From Psychroflexus curvus (lineage in GTDB: Bacteria; Bacteroidota; Bacteroidia; Flavobacteriales; Flavobacteriaceae), in assembly GCF_020164585.1 (NCBI RefSeq), contig NZ_JAIQZF010000003.1, positions 186,001 to 250,000 on the forward strand: DNA of 64,000 nucleotides. The letters are read 5' to 3'. The notes beneath the pieces are model-generated. The model was not told where the DNA came from, searched no databases, and saw nothing but the letters and a program-made list of their open reading frames with translations. Position numbers and translations under genes: made by a program. The stretch's first letter is position 1. Each line of letters begins with the position of its first letter. Positions 55,988 to 64,000 of this stretch are shown piece after piece.

Positions 55988-56449
55988 ATGGTAAATAAAG
56001 ATAACGTAAAAAACGATTTAGCTGTTGTAAAAAATGTGTTTACTAAATTTTTGGAAAACAACGGGCACCGTAAAACTCCGGAAAGATTCGCTATACTTCA
56101 AGAAATTTACGAAAGTGATAATCACTTTGATATTGAGTCTTTGTACATCAAAATGAAGACCAAGAACTATAGAGTAAGTAGAGCTACTTTATACAATACT
56201 ATTGACTTGCTGTTGGATTGTGGTTTAGTGAGAAAACATCAGTTTGGTAAAAACCAGGCTCAGTATGAAAAGTCTTACTTCGATAAACAACATGACCACG
56301 TCATCCTAACCGATACAGGTGAAGTTATAGAGTTTTGCGACCCTCGTATAGAATCCATCAAAAAAACAATAGAAGAGGTGTTCGATATTTCTATCGATCG
56401 CCACTCATTATATTTCTATGGAACAAAAAACCAACCAAAGACAGACTAA
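55988..56449 (+). CDS. Fur-family transcriptional regulator
   Basis: A 153-aa metalloregulator. The winged helix is at about 20-85 ([41 protein letters not shown]), then a dimerisation domain with the metal-binding [18 protein letters not shown] (about 100-117). The two CxxC pairs of the structural zinc site in typical Fur are absent; only C115 is in that region. Which metal or ligand it senses (Fe, Zn or peroxide) is not clear. It sits between the (p)ppGpp enzyme and purA (3 bp apart), probably co-transcribed with purA. Confidence 0.9.
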   Translation: MVNKDNVKNDLAVVKNVFTKFLENNGHRKTPERFAILQEIYESDNHFDIESLYIKMKTKNYRVSRATLYNTIDLLLDCGLVRKHQFGKNQAQYEKSYFDKQHDHVILTDTGEVIEFCDPRIESIKKTIEEVFDISIDRHSLYFYGTKNQPKTD

Positions 56450-56452
56450 AAC

Positions 56453-57724
56453 ATGGCAGTAGACTTACTACTTGGACTCCAATGGGGAGATGAAGGCAAA
56501 GGGAAAATAGTTGATTACCTTACCAAAGATTATAATATTATAGCAAGATTTCAAGGTGGTCCTAATGCCGGACACACGCTTGAATTTGATGGCATAAAAC
56601 ACGTTTTACACACTATTCCTTCGGGGATATTTCATAAGAATGCAGTAAACGTCGTTGGAAATGGAGTGGTGATTGATCCGGTTATCTTTCAAAAAGAAAT
56701 AAAAGCTTTAGCCAAGTTTAACCTTGACTTTACAGAAAGCTTATTGATTTCTAGAAAGGCGCACATCATTCTTCCAACTCATCGGCTGTTGGATGCTGCT
56801 TCAGAAACATCTAAAGGTAAAGCCAAAATCGGTTCGACCTTAAAAGGTATTGGGCCAACCTACATGGACAAAACTGGTCGTAATGGTTTGAGAATTGGAG
56901 ATCTTGAATTTGACAACTGGAAAGAGAAATACAGACAGCTGGCTAATAAACATCAGGCATTGATTGAATTTTATAATGTGGATGTTCAGTACAATCTGAA
57001 AGAGCTTGAGAACGAATTTTTTGAGGCTATTGAATCCATAAAATTATTAAAATTTATCGATTCTGAAGAATATCTTCACCAGGCGCAGGTTGATAACCAA
57101 ACTATTTTAGCTGAAGGTGCTCAAGGGTCTCTCCTGGATATTGATTTTGGTACCTATCCTTTTGTCACCTCTTCCAACACGACGGCTGCTGGTGCTTGTA
57201 CAGGTTTAGGCATAGCTCCTAATAAAATCAAAAAGGTATTTGGAATATTTAAAGCCTATACCACAAGAGTTGGTAGCGGACCATTTCCAACTGAATTGTT
57301 TGATGAAGATGGAGCGAGAATGGCAAAAGTCGGTAATGAGTTTGGAGCCACTACTGGACGACCAAGACGTTGTGGATGGCTAGATTTAGTAGCTTTAAAA
57401 TACGCTGTCCAAATCAATGGAGTAACCGAATTGATGATGATGAAATCTGATGTGTTGAGCGGGTTCAAAACTTTGAAAGTGTGTACTGCTTACAACTATA
57501 AGGGGGTAGAAATTCAGCATTTGCCTTACAATATAGAAGCAGAAAACTTGCAACCAGTTTACAAAGAATTCAAAGGCTGGAAAGAAGATATTTCAAATCA
57601 TTCTAATTTTGACAACCTTCCACAGGCTTTGAAGGATTATATCAAGTTTATAGAAGACGAACTCAATGTTCCCATCAAAATTGTATCGGTCGGTCCAGAT
57701 AGAAAAGAGACCATATTGAGATAG
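56453..57724 (+). CDS. purA: Adenylosuccinate synthetase
   Basis: Converts IMP and aspartate to adenylosuccinate with GTP, the first step to AMP. The P-loop LLGLQWGDEGKGKIVD is at residues 5-20, with GPNAGHTLEF (about 37-46), the IMP-binding KGIGPTYMDK and GRPRRCGW (about 302-309). The length of 423 aa is normal. It starts 3 bp after the Fur-family gene. A hairpin terminator follows 20 bp after the stop. Confidence 0.97.
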   Translation: MAVDLLLGLQWGDEGKGKIVDYLTKDYNIIARFQGGPNAGHTLEFDGIKHVLHTIPSGIFHKNAVNVVGNGVVIDPVIFQKEIKALAKFNLDFTESLLISRKAHIILPTHRLLDAASETSKGKAKIGSTLKGIGPTYMDKTGRNGLRIGDLEFDNWKEKYRQLANKHQALIEFYNVDVQYNLKELENEFFEAIESIKLLKFIDSEEYLHQAQVDNQTILAEGAQGSLLDIDFGTYPFVTSSNTTAAGACTGLGIAPNKIKKVFGIFKAYTTRVGSGPFPTELFDEDGARMAKVGNEFGATTGRPRRCGWLDLVALKYAVQINGVTELMMMKSDVLSGFKTLKVCTAYNYKGVEIQHLPYNIEAENLQPVYKEFKGWKEDISNHSNFDNLPQALKDYIKFIEDELNVPIKIVSVGPDRKETILR

Positions 57725-57743
57725 TTAAACGTTATTTCGGACC

Positions 57744-57778
57744 AACAAAGCCTTCAAATATTTTTTGAAGGCTTTGTT
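57744..57778 (+). terminator. Rho-independent terminator after purA
   Basis: AACAAAGCCTTCAA and TTGAAGGCTTTGTT form a perfect 14-bp stem with a T-rich loop. Short A/T tracts flank it. It may serve both purA and the convergent cytochrome gene. Confidence 0.85.
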
Positions 57779-57830
57779 ATTATTGTTCGGAATTTAAACA
57801 GTTTAATTCAAAGATTAGACCTATCGTTTT

Positions 57831-58409
57831 TTATTCTTTCATATTCTTTTTTCCACTCACAATTCTAGACACGATACCCTTTTGCTTGGTAAATTCGGCT
57901 AGTAAAACCCCCGATAGATGAATAACTATGAAAGCGACAAGATAATAGATGGACAGTACGTGTATTTCTTCACTTATCGCTTCCCATCCTTCTGGACCAA
58001 ATTCTATAAGCAAGCCAGTGACCAGTGAAATGACAACGCATGCGTAAAAAATGACATAGATCCACTTTTGAAATCTTTCTTTAGTAGTCAGCTCATTACT
58101 CAAGGGGTTTTGAATTGGCATTTCTCCAAAAAACGGAAGTAAGAACCTCAACCCAAATAGACCAACTAATACGTAACCAGTATAAATGTGCCAATTCCAC
58201 ATGGGTTGTCTTATTTGTTTGGCTAAGACTATTAACTGATCCTGAGATAAAACCTGCCCGTTCTGACTGAGGTATTTTTCTATTATATCAGCCATGTGTT
58301 CCTTATTCATCCATGTTAACCTTAGGAAAATGGTACTTAATAAAAAGAAGAATGATAACGCAATGGCCCAGTGAAGGATGCGGTAAATTTTTGAATATGA
58401 TTTTTCCAT
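57831..58409 (-). CDS. Cytochrome b/b6-domain membrane protein (cytochrome b561-like)
   Basis: A 192-aa inner-membrane protein with four hydrophobic helices (about 12-30, 75-93, 115-135, 150-170). Histidines H13, H74, H149 and H163 lie in or near the helices and are candidate haem-b ligands (RILHWAIAL, WNWHIYTGY, HVLSIYYL, IHLSGVLLA). This is the pattern of prokaryotic cytochrome b561 / Ni,Fe-hydrogenase b-type cytochromes, which pass electrons between quinones and periplasmic partners. No partner gene is adjacent. Confidence 0.85.
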   Translation of the reverse strand: MEKSYSKIYRILHWAIALSFFFLLSTIFLRLTWMNKEHMADIIEKYLSQNGQVLSQDQLIVLAKQIRQPMWNWHIYTGYVLVGLFGLRFLLPFFGEMPIQNPLSNELTTKERFQKWIYVIFYACVVISLVTGLLIEFGPEGWEAISEEIHVLSIYYLVAFIVIHLSGVLLAEFTKQKGIVSRIVSGKKNMKE

Positions 58410-58812
58410 GGTTTTTATTTTTTAAAAGTTCTTTTTGATTAAGATTCAGTTCCTTTCTTATGATATACGTCAAGCATTGATGTATCGTAGTCAAAATGAA
58501 TATCTAAACTTGTTCTTTAATTGAAAGGGGATTGTAAACTTGCCTTTATTCTTTAAAAGATGAGCCAGAAATTTAAATTCCTTTTTCGGTTAGCTTAATA
58601 AGCTCATCTCCTTTTTTGACTTCATGTCTGCTCATGTTGAGATGAATTTCTTCAGCTTCCTAAATATCATCCATTTTAAAATACATGCGAAGATGTGTTT
58701 AGAAATTAAAGAGCCTTTTGATGAAGTTATTAATACCGCTTTTTAACCTTCTTTGGTATCTTCAATGATGTCCTTGGCAATTTAAATTTTATTCCATTTT
58801 GCGACAGACTCC
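58410..58812. other. Intergenic stretch of about 400 bp with a possible gene remnant
   Basis: No intact gene. On the minus strand, around 58573-58680, short in-frame pieces (MSRHEVKKGDELIKLTEKGI, then EAEEIHLN in the same frame after an internal stop) look like the end of a decayed coding sequence of unknown family. Nothing else is recognisable. Confidence 0.35.
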
Positions 58813-59943
58813 TTAATTTGTGATGGTCACCATATCGAAAACCCCTTTGGTCAGGTATTTTGAATCTAAATTAATGGTTTCCGTATTTAAAATCGGTTTA
58901 AAACCATTCTGTGGTGCGGTAGATTTTACTCCAACTTTTTTAAATTTATAGGTAGTGTCGCTTTGCTCTACGAGTTCTAAAATATAAGTGGTTTCATCAA
59001 CTTCTGTAAATGCAGATTCTGGTAAAGCAAAACGTTTCTTCCTGTCAGTATCGAAATAAGCATTAACAAACATACCGACTGTAAATTTGTTTTCTCTGTC
59101 TGAAGGATGGGCGTGAATTCTAACTTTTCTATCCTCATTTATCTCTGCACCAATTAGACGTAAGTAGGCAAGGTAACTTTCTTCAGATATTTCTGGTATC
59201 TCAAATCGTAAACTGTCTCCTTTTTGAATTTTCATAAGGTCTTTTTCAAACACATCCAGTTCTAAATGAATATGGTCCACATCCAGGATCTCCATGATCA
59301 TCTCAGATTTTCCTATGAATTTTCCCTGAGCCACGTTCAGTTTTGAAATCTTACCACTTATAGGCGCCAAAATATTTAGTTCTGAAGTGAAATTGCCTTT
59401 TTCGATTTCCTGAGGATTTAGATTCATCAACCTGATTTGTTCTTCTGCAGCTGCAAGCTGAGCCTTGGCATTGAGGTATTGATTCTTGGTAGACTGAAAC
59501 ACTTTTTGTGCAATAATCTGGTCTTCATACAAGGTTTTTTTACGATCAAACTCAGAGGTTAAGTAATTTAGATTACTTAGGGCTTCCACATAATTTTGCT
59601 GCATTTTTATAAAATCTGGATTTTTTAATTTTACCAGCAAATCTCCTTTTTCAACCTTATCTCCAACCAATAAATCAGTGTGACTTACATAGCCATCAAA
59701 GTAGGAAGTGACCGATGATCTGTTTTTTGGCGGAACATCTACCATCCCCGTAACTTCAAATTCTTCAGAAAAGGTGATTTTTTCTGGTTTTCCTAAGGTC
59801 AACTCATTTTTCTGAAATTGTTCCTGTGTTAATTCAATAAAATTAGTATCAGATTTTTCTTCTGTTGATTCTGTTTGTTTTTCTCCACATGAGAAGAATA
59901 TCAGTGTAAAGACGAGCAGGGTAATATATGTATAGCGTTTCAT
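58813..59943 (-). CDS. RND efflux periplasmic adaptor (membrane fusion) lipoprotein
   Basis: A 376-aa lipoprotein (LIFFSC, C19) of the HlyD/CusB-like adaptor family. The barrel-sandwich hybrid halves are at about 75-115 and 190-210 (VSHTDLLVGDKVEKGDLLVKLKNP; ILAPISGKISKLNVAQGKFI), with an alpha-hairpin between them, then beta-barrel and membrane-proximal domains. It connects the RND pump to the outer-membrane channel. It starts 4 bp after the CzcA-type gene, in one operon. Confidence 0.9.
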   Translation of the reverse strand: MKRYTYITLLVFTLIFFSCGEKQTESTEEKSDTNFIELTQEQFQKNELTLGKPEKITFSEEFEVTGMVDVPPKNRSSVTSYFDGYVSHTDLLVGDKVEKGDLLVKLKNPDFIKMQQNYVEALSNLNYLTSEFDRKKTLYEDQIIAQKVFQSTKNQYLNAKAQLAAAEEQIRLMNLNPQEIEKGNFTSELNILAPISGKISKLNVAQGKFIGKSEMIMEILDVDHIHLELDVFEKDLMKIQKGDSLRFEIPEISEESYLAYLRLIGAEINEDRKVRIHAHPSDRENKFTVGMFVNAYFDTDRKKRFALPESAFTEVDETTYILELVEQSDTTYKFKKVGVKSTAPQNGFKPILNTETINLDSKYLTKGVFDMVTITN

Positions 59944-59947
59944 GAGT

Positions 59948-62900
59948 TTAGTTTAATAAGAAATAATTTAAAGCAATGATGGTTTGGTTGTATTCTCTTA
60001 ATTTTGAAAGGTAATCCAGTTGAATTCGCTGTGCATTTTCAATGCTTTGAGTATATCTGAAAAAGTCAATCTCTCCGGCTTTGTAACTCAATTTTGCAGA
60101 CTTCAAAATCTCTTTGGCCACCTTCAGTTGATAATTTTCAAAATTATCTAAAGCCTTTTGTTGAACAGAAAGCTGATTGATTAACTGATTCTGACGTTGT
60201 TCCAAAACAATTTTTGCATCTTCAACTTCGGCTTGCTTGGCGCGTTCTATGATTTCTGCTGATTTTATTTTTGAGCGATCTCCAAAAAATAATAAAGGAA
60301 TATTGATTCCGATTTGGTAAACTTCAAAATTCTTATCGATGGCAGAATTACCTCTCACAGAGTAGCTGGCGGAAATCCCTGGCAACAACTGATTTTTGGC
60401 TAAAGCAGAATTTCTTTCAGATACTTTTTGATCTAGCTCCAAAGCAGATAAACTAAGATTATCTGAATTATCAAGAGGCTTATTCAATTGTAACTTATAG
60501 AGTTGGTTACCATTCAAAACCAAGGTGTCTTCTGTTTGGAGTAAACTTTTGATAGCAACTTTACTCGCAGTCATATTCTGCTTTACCTGTAAGATTTCAA
60601 GCTGAATTTGATTCGATTTTGACTCCGCCGTAATCTTTTCTAAATAATTGGATTCACCTTCTTCAAACTTCCGCTTGGCCATATAGGCAAACTCAGAATA
60701 CACCTGATAGATGCTATCGTATATCGAAAGTTGATTTACAGCCGCCAAATAATCTTGATAGTTCTGCTGCAAGGTTTTGATTTGCCGAAGTTCTGTTATG
60801 CTATACTGGGTTTCGGCTAAATCTGTTTTGACTTTATTTAGTTTCAGTTTGCTTCCGTAAACCGAAGGAAAATCGATGGCTTGTGAGATTCCCCAGGCTG
60901 TAAATAAACTCACATTATCTGGTGGAGCAAACACAGTTTCATCATAGTTTTTAAACAGTTGAGTTCTTTCAAAAGTAAAAGCCTCGCCTTCGCTTGCTTT
61001 AGCCCCTTCTGCTTGTAGCTGAGCTGATTTTAATTTATTGTTATTCTGAAGCATTTTAGTTTTCAGAGTTTCAAACTCGTTGTCTTGAGCAAAACTTGAA
61101 AAACTTGTACCCAGAAATAATAGGACTAATAATCCTAATTTACCTTTAAGTTTCACTTTAGATTTTTTTATGGTGACAGCATATAATACAGGTAGAACAA
61201 TCAAAGTTAATAAAGTTGAAGTAACCAAACCACCAATAATAACGGTAGCCACAGGACGTTGAACTTCTGCGCCTGCGCCAGTCGAAATCGCCATCGGCAA
61301 AAAGCCTAAGGCAGTGGAACTTGCCGTAAGTAAAACGGCACGTAAGCGGTCCTGGGTGGCATCAATAATGTTTTTTATACTTAATTGATTGTGTTCTTTC
61401 AAAATATCTTTAAAATACTCCACCAAAATAATCCCGTTCAGGACAGCAATACCAAATAAAGCAATAAATCCAACACCAGCCGAAATACTAAATGGCATAT
61501 CTCTAAGCCATAACAGGAAAACGCCTCCCACAGCAGAGAAGGGGATAGCTGAATAAATAAGCAGTGCATCTCTATGCTTTTTGAGAGCAAAATAGAGTAG
61601 AATATAAATAAGAAGTAAAGCGATAGGTACTGCTAGTTTTAAACGTGCTTTAGCGCTTCTAAGATTCTCAAATTGACCACCATAGGTGATAGTGTATCCA
61701 ACAGGTAATGAAATATTTTCATCTACCAAATCTTGAATTTTTTTCACCACCGTTTCTAAATCACTATTCCTTACGTTTACACCAACGACTATGCGGCGCT
61801 TGGTGTCGTCACGGGAGATTTTTGCAGGACCTTTCTCATAACTGATATCAGCTACTTCGGATAATGGGATTTTACCTGAATTTGGCGTATCAATCATTAA
61901 ATTTCTTATGTCGTTAATGTCTTTACGTTGTTCCTCCTGAAGCCTTACGACCAGGTCAAAACGTTTTTGGCCTTCAAAGACCACACCGGTTGCTTTTCCA
62001 GCAAAACCAGCTGAAACAACCGCGTTTACATCTTTGATGTTCAGGCCATATCTTGCAATTTTTTCTCTTTTGAAATTTATAGCCAGCTGAGGTAGTCCAA
62101 TAATTTTTTCAACAAAAATATCTGCTGCGCCTTCTACATCAGAGATTAAATCTTTAATCTCATTTCCTTTTCTAGAAAGGATGTCGAGGTTTTCACCAAA
62201 TATTTTTATAGCAATATCAGAGCGAACTCCGGTGATTAACTCATTAAAACGCATCTCGATAGGTTGGGTAAATTGTAATTCCATACCCGGAAAAACAGCT
62301 AAAGCTTTTGTGATTTCACCAGCTAGTTTTGTCTTAGTCATGTCTTCTCTCCATTCTGATTTTGATTTCAGGATGACAATAACATCCGAATCCTGCATAG
62401 ACATAGGATCGGTTGGAACTTCAGCAGCTCCAATTCTAGACACGACCTGGTCTACTTCTGGAAATTCTTCAATCAGAATCTTTTCAATTTCAGTAGTGCG
62501 TTCTACAGTACTGCTTAAAGATTTACCGGTTTTTAAAATCGGTTGGATTACAAAATCTCCTTCATCTAAAGTTGGGACAAATTCCCCGCCCATTTTTGTG
62601 AAGGTAAATATGCCAAGAGCAATTAATACTACAGCTGAGACTAAGACGACTTTAGTATGATCTAAAGCCCATTTTATAGAAGGTAAGTATAAACGCTTAA
62701 TGCCATCCATAAGTTTTATAGAAAATTTGAATGGTTTAGAATTTGGTTTTAAAATCAGGCTGCAAGCTACAGGAACCCAGGTGAAGCCTAAAATCATAGC
62801 ACCAATGAGTGCAAAACTAAAGGTAAGTGCCATTGGTCTAAACATTTTTCCTTCCACACCACTCAAAGACAAAATAGGGATAAAGACAATTAAGATAATT

Positions 62901-64000
62901 ATTTGTCCAAAGATGGCAGAGGTAAGCATTTTGGAAGCACCTTTAAAGGTGATTTTATCTTTCAGTTTCCTGATTTCTGAAGAGCTTTTACCACTGAAAT
63001 TGTTGGCGCGTTGCCACATCCTGAAGGCTACAAACTCTACAATAATGACAGCCCCATCTACAATAATTCCAAAGTCTAAAGCTCCCATACTCATCAAGTT
63101 GACATCCACTCCGAAAACATACATTAAACTGATGGCACACAAGAAACTTAAAGGGATTATAGAAGAAATGACTAAGCCAGCTCTCCAGTCGCCTATAATG
63201 AGGATAACGATAAAGGCTACAACCAGAAAACCTAAAAAAAGGTTTTCTATAATTGTAGAAGTTGTGCGATCAATTAATTCTGATCTATCTAAGAAACCAT
63301 TGATATATACGCCCTCTGGTAAAGTGTTTTCAACTTGAGCTATTCTCTCTTTTACAGCATTTATAACTTTTTGAGAATTGGCACCCTTTAACATCATAAC
63401 CTGTCCAAGAACTTTTTCGCCTTCACCGTTACCAGTTATAGCTCCAAAGCGTCTGGCATGACCAAAACCCACTTCTGCGATGTCTTTGATATAAACAGGT
63501 TGATTGCTACGCGTGGTGACTACAATGTTTTTAATATCCTTGAGGTCAGAAATTAGGCCTTCTCCTCGAATAAAATAAGCCTCTCCATTTTTCTCAATAT
63601 AGCTTCCACCTTCAACCGAATTATTATTTTCTAAAGCTTGAAAGACTTCAGAAAAACTAACTTCATTGGCCTGCAGGCGTTTGGTGTTGATACTTACCTC
63701 ATATTGTTTTAAATAGCCGCCCCAGGAGTTAATTTCAACTACTCCGGGAATGCCAGAAAGTTGCCGTTTTACAATCCAGTCCTGAATAGTTCTTAATTCT
63801 CTGGCATCATATTCATCCTCATAACCTGGCTTAGTTTCGAGAGTGTATTGATAAATTTCTCCTAAGCCAGTGGTGATAGGCCCCATAAACGGAGAACCAA
63901 AGTTGGATGGGATTTTTTCAGCAGCGGATTTTAATTTCTCTGAAATTAATTGCCGTGGGAGATAAGTCCCATAATCGTCTTGAAATATAATGGTCACTAC
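59948..64000 (-). CDS. CzcA/CusA-family heavy-metal RND pump fused to a TolC-like channel (5' end outside window)
   Basis: The frame is open to the right edge; about 100 N-terminal residues (TM1 and the start of the porter domain) are missing. What remains is an HME-type RND pump with DFGIIVDGAVIIVEF in TM4, the signature of heavy-metal exporters, and a second half ending GGLVTSTLLTLIVLPVLY. After about residue 945 of the visible part a second signal-like segment (GLLVLLFLGTSFSSFAQ) is followed by about 380 residues of outer-membrane-factor type (long helices, AEIIERAKQAEVEDAKIVLEQR). The fused gene is known in Bacteroidota. Metal specificity is not identifiable. Confidence 0.92.
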   Translation of the reverse strand, partial: VVTIIFQDDYGTYLPRQLISEKLKSAAEKIPSNFGSPFMGPITTGLGEIYQYTLETKPGYEDEYDARELRTIQDWIVKRQLSGIPGVVEINSWGGYLKQYEVSINTKRLQANEVSFSEVFQALENNNSVEGGSYIEKNGEAYFIRGEGLISDLKDIKNIVVTTRSNQPVYIKDIAEVGFGHARRFGAITGNGEGEKVLGQVMMLKGANSQKVINAVKERIAQVENTLPEGVYINGFLDRSELIDRTTSTIIENLFLGFLVVAFIVILIIGDWRAGLVISSIIPLSFLCAISLMYVFGVDVNLMSMGALDFGIIVDGAVIIVEFVAFRMWQRANNFSGKSSSEIRKLKDKITFKGASKMLTSAIFGQIIILIVFIPILSLSGVEGKMFRPMALTFSFALIGAMILGFTWVPVACSLILKPNSKPFKFSIKLMDGIKRLYLPSIKWALDHTKVVLVSAVVLIALGIFTFTKMGGEFVPTLDEGDFVIQPILKTGKSLSSTVERTTEIEKILIEEFPEVDQVVSRIGAAEVPTDPMSMQDSDVIVILKSKSEWREDMTKTKLAGEITKALAVFPGMELQFTQPIEMRFNELITGVRSDIAIKIFGENLDILSRKGNEIKDLISDVEGAADIFVEKIIGLPQLAINFKREKIARYGLNIKDVNAVVSAGFAGKATGVVFEGQKRFDLVVRLQEEQRKDINDIRNLMIDTPNSGKIPLSEVADISYEKGPAKISRDDTKRRIVVGVNVRNSDLETVVKKIQDLVDENISLPVGYTITYGGQFENLRSAKARLKLAVPIALLLIYILLYFALKKHRDALLIYSAIPFSAVGGVFLLWLRDMPFSISAGVGFIALFGIAVLNGIILVEYFKDILKEHNQLSIKNIIDATQDRLRAVLLTASSTALGFLPMAISTGAGAEVQRPVATVIIGGLVTSTLLTLIVLPVLYAVTIKKSKVKLKGKLGLLVLLFLGTSFSSFAQDNEFETLKTKMLQNNNKLKSAQLQAEGAKASEGEAFTFERTQLFKNYDETVFAPPDNVSLFTAWGISQAIDFPSVYGSKLKLNKVKTDLAETQYSITELRQIKTLQQNYQDYLAAVNQLSIYDSIYQVYSEFAYMAKRKFEEGESNYLEKITAESKSNQIQLEILQVKQNMTASKVAIKSLLQTEDTLVLNGNQLYKLQLNKPLDNSDNLSLSALELDQKVSERNSALAKNQLLPGISASYSVRGNSAIDKNFEVYQIGINIPLLFFGDRSKIKSAEIIERAKQAEVEDAKIVLEQRQNQLINQLSVQQKALDNFENYQLKVAKEILKSAKLSYKAGEIDFFRYTQSIENAQRIQLDYLSKLREYNQTIIALNYFLLN

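Noticed and set aside
62181-63338. Two long plus-strand open frames (159 and 212 codons) opposite the RND pump
   Set aside because: They are antisense shadows of a well-conserved gene, with low-complexity Ile/Ser/Lys-rich products and no family match.

Overview
The window is about 64 kb of low-GC DNA from the chromosome of a member of the Bacteroidota, almost certainly a flavobacterium (family Flavobacteriaceae). Four things point there. The gene set includes GldI, DUF4835, DUF5686, a Bacteroidota-type RNA polymerase omega subunit, and many short lipoproteins with an SxC or GC lipobox. The gene order bamD-rpoZ-coaBC-DUF4835-recN is present. Several promoters carry the Bacteroidota -7 box TAnnTTTG. 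CzcA and its outer-membrane partner are fused. I cannot name the genus. Most of the window is housekeeping. I see no prophage, CRISPR array, tRNA, rRNA operon or recognisable defence island.

Layout. 1-4.9 kb: the 3' tip of a gene that is probably dnaA, a low-molecular-weight phosphatase, an RsmI-like methyltransferase, a YigZ/IMPACT protein, prmC and ligA. 5.0-10.8 kb: a 5'-nucleotidase split into two genes, a Kef-type antiporter and an M61 peptidase. 10.9-17.3 kb: dapA, then bamD-rpoZ-coaBC-DUF4835-recN. 17.3-23.1 kb: fabI, a glycosyltransferase, a YbbR-like protein, coaE and a two-component pair. 23.2-28.8 kb (minus strand): a tight five-gene operon running from an exonuclease/GIY-YIG fusion through TrkH, TrkA and a zinc-ribbon K+ channel to miaA. 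29.1-33.5 kb: hsp20, a YggS protein, DUF1015, a 3-hydroxyacyl-CoA dehydrogenase and a Gfo/Idh/MocA oxidoreductase.

33.7-39.2 kb is the accessory pocket. A small Y1 (REP-associated, RAYT-like) transposase is embedded in copies of a roughly 165-bp palindromic unit, five of them in direct tandem plus a decayed sixth. The last codons of the transposase are themselves the head of the unit. After it come a cupin, a decayed outer-membrane barrel gene, an ABM-fold protein, DUF302 and two cation diffusion facilitators. This transposase/repeat locus is the most unusual structure in the window.

39.2-64 kb: pcm, a DUF5686 outer-membrane protein and smpB; several lipoproteins; a cyclophilin-FKBP fusion beside gldI and nrnA; a PhoD-like protein and ndk; rny, a likely 6S RNA, zapA and a coiled-coil partner; an M48 peptidase; the stringent-response enzyme, a Fur-family regulator and purA; a cytochrome b; and a heavy-metal RND efflux system whose pump gene runs off the right edge.

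Most neighbouring genes are spaced by only a few bases or overlap, so long operons are likely. Clear hairpin terminators lie after fabI, between the response regulator and miaA, after hsp20, after csbD, between ndk and rny, and after purA.
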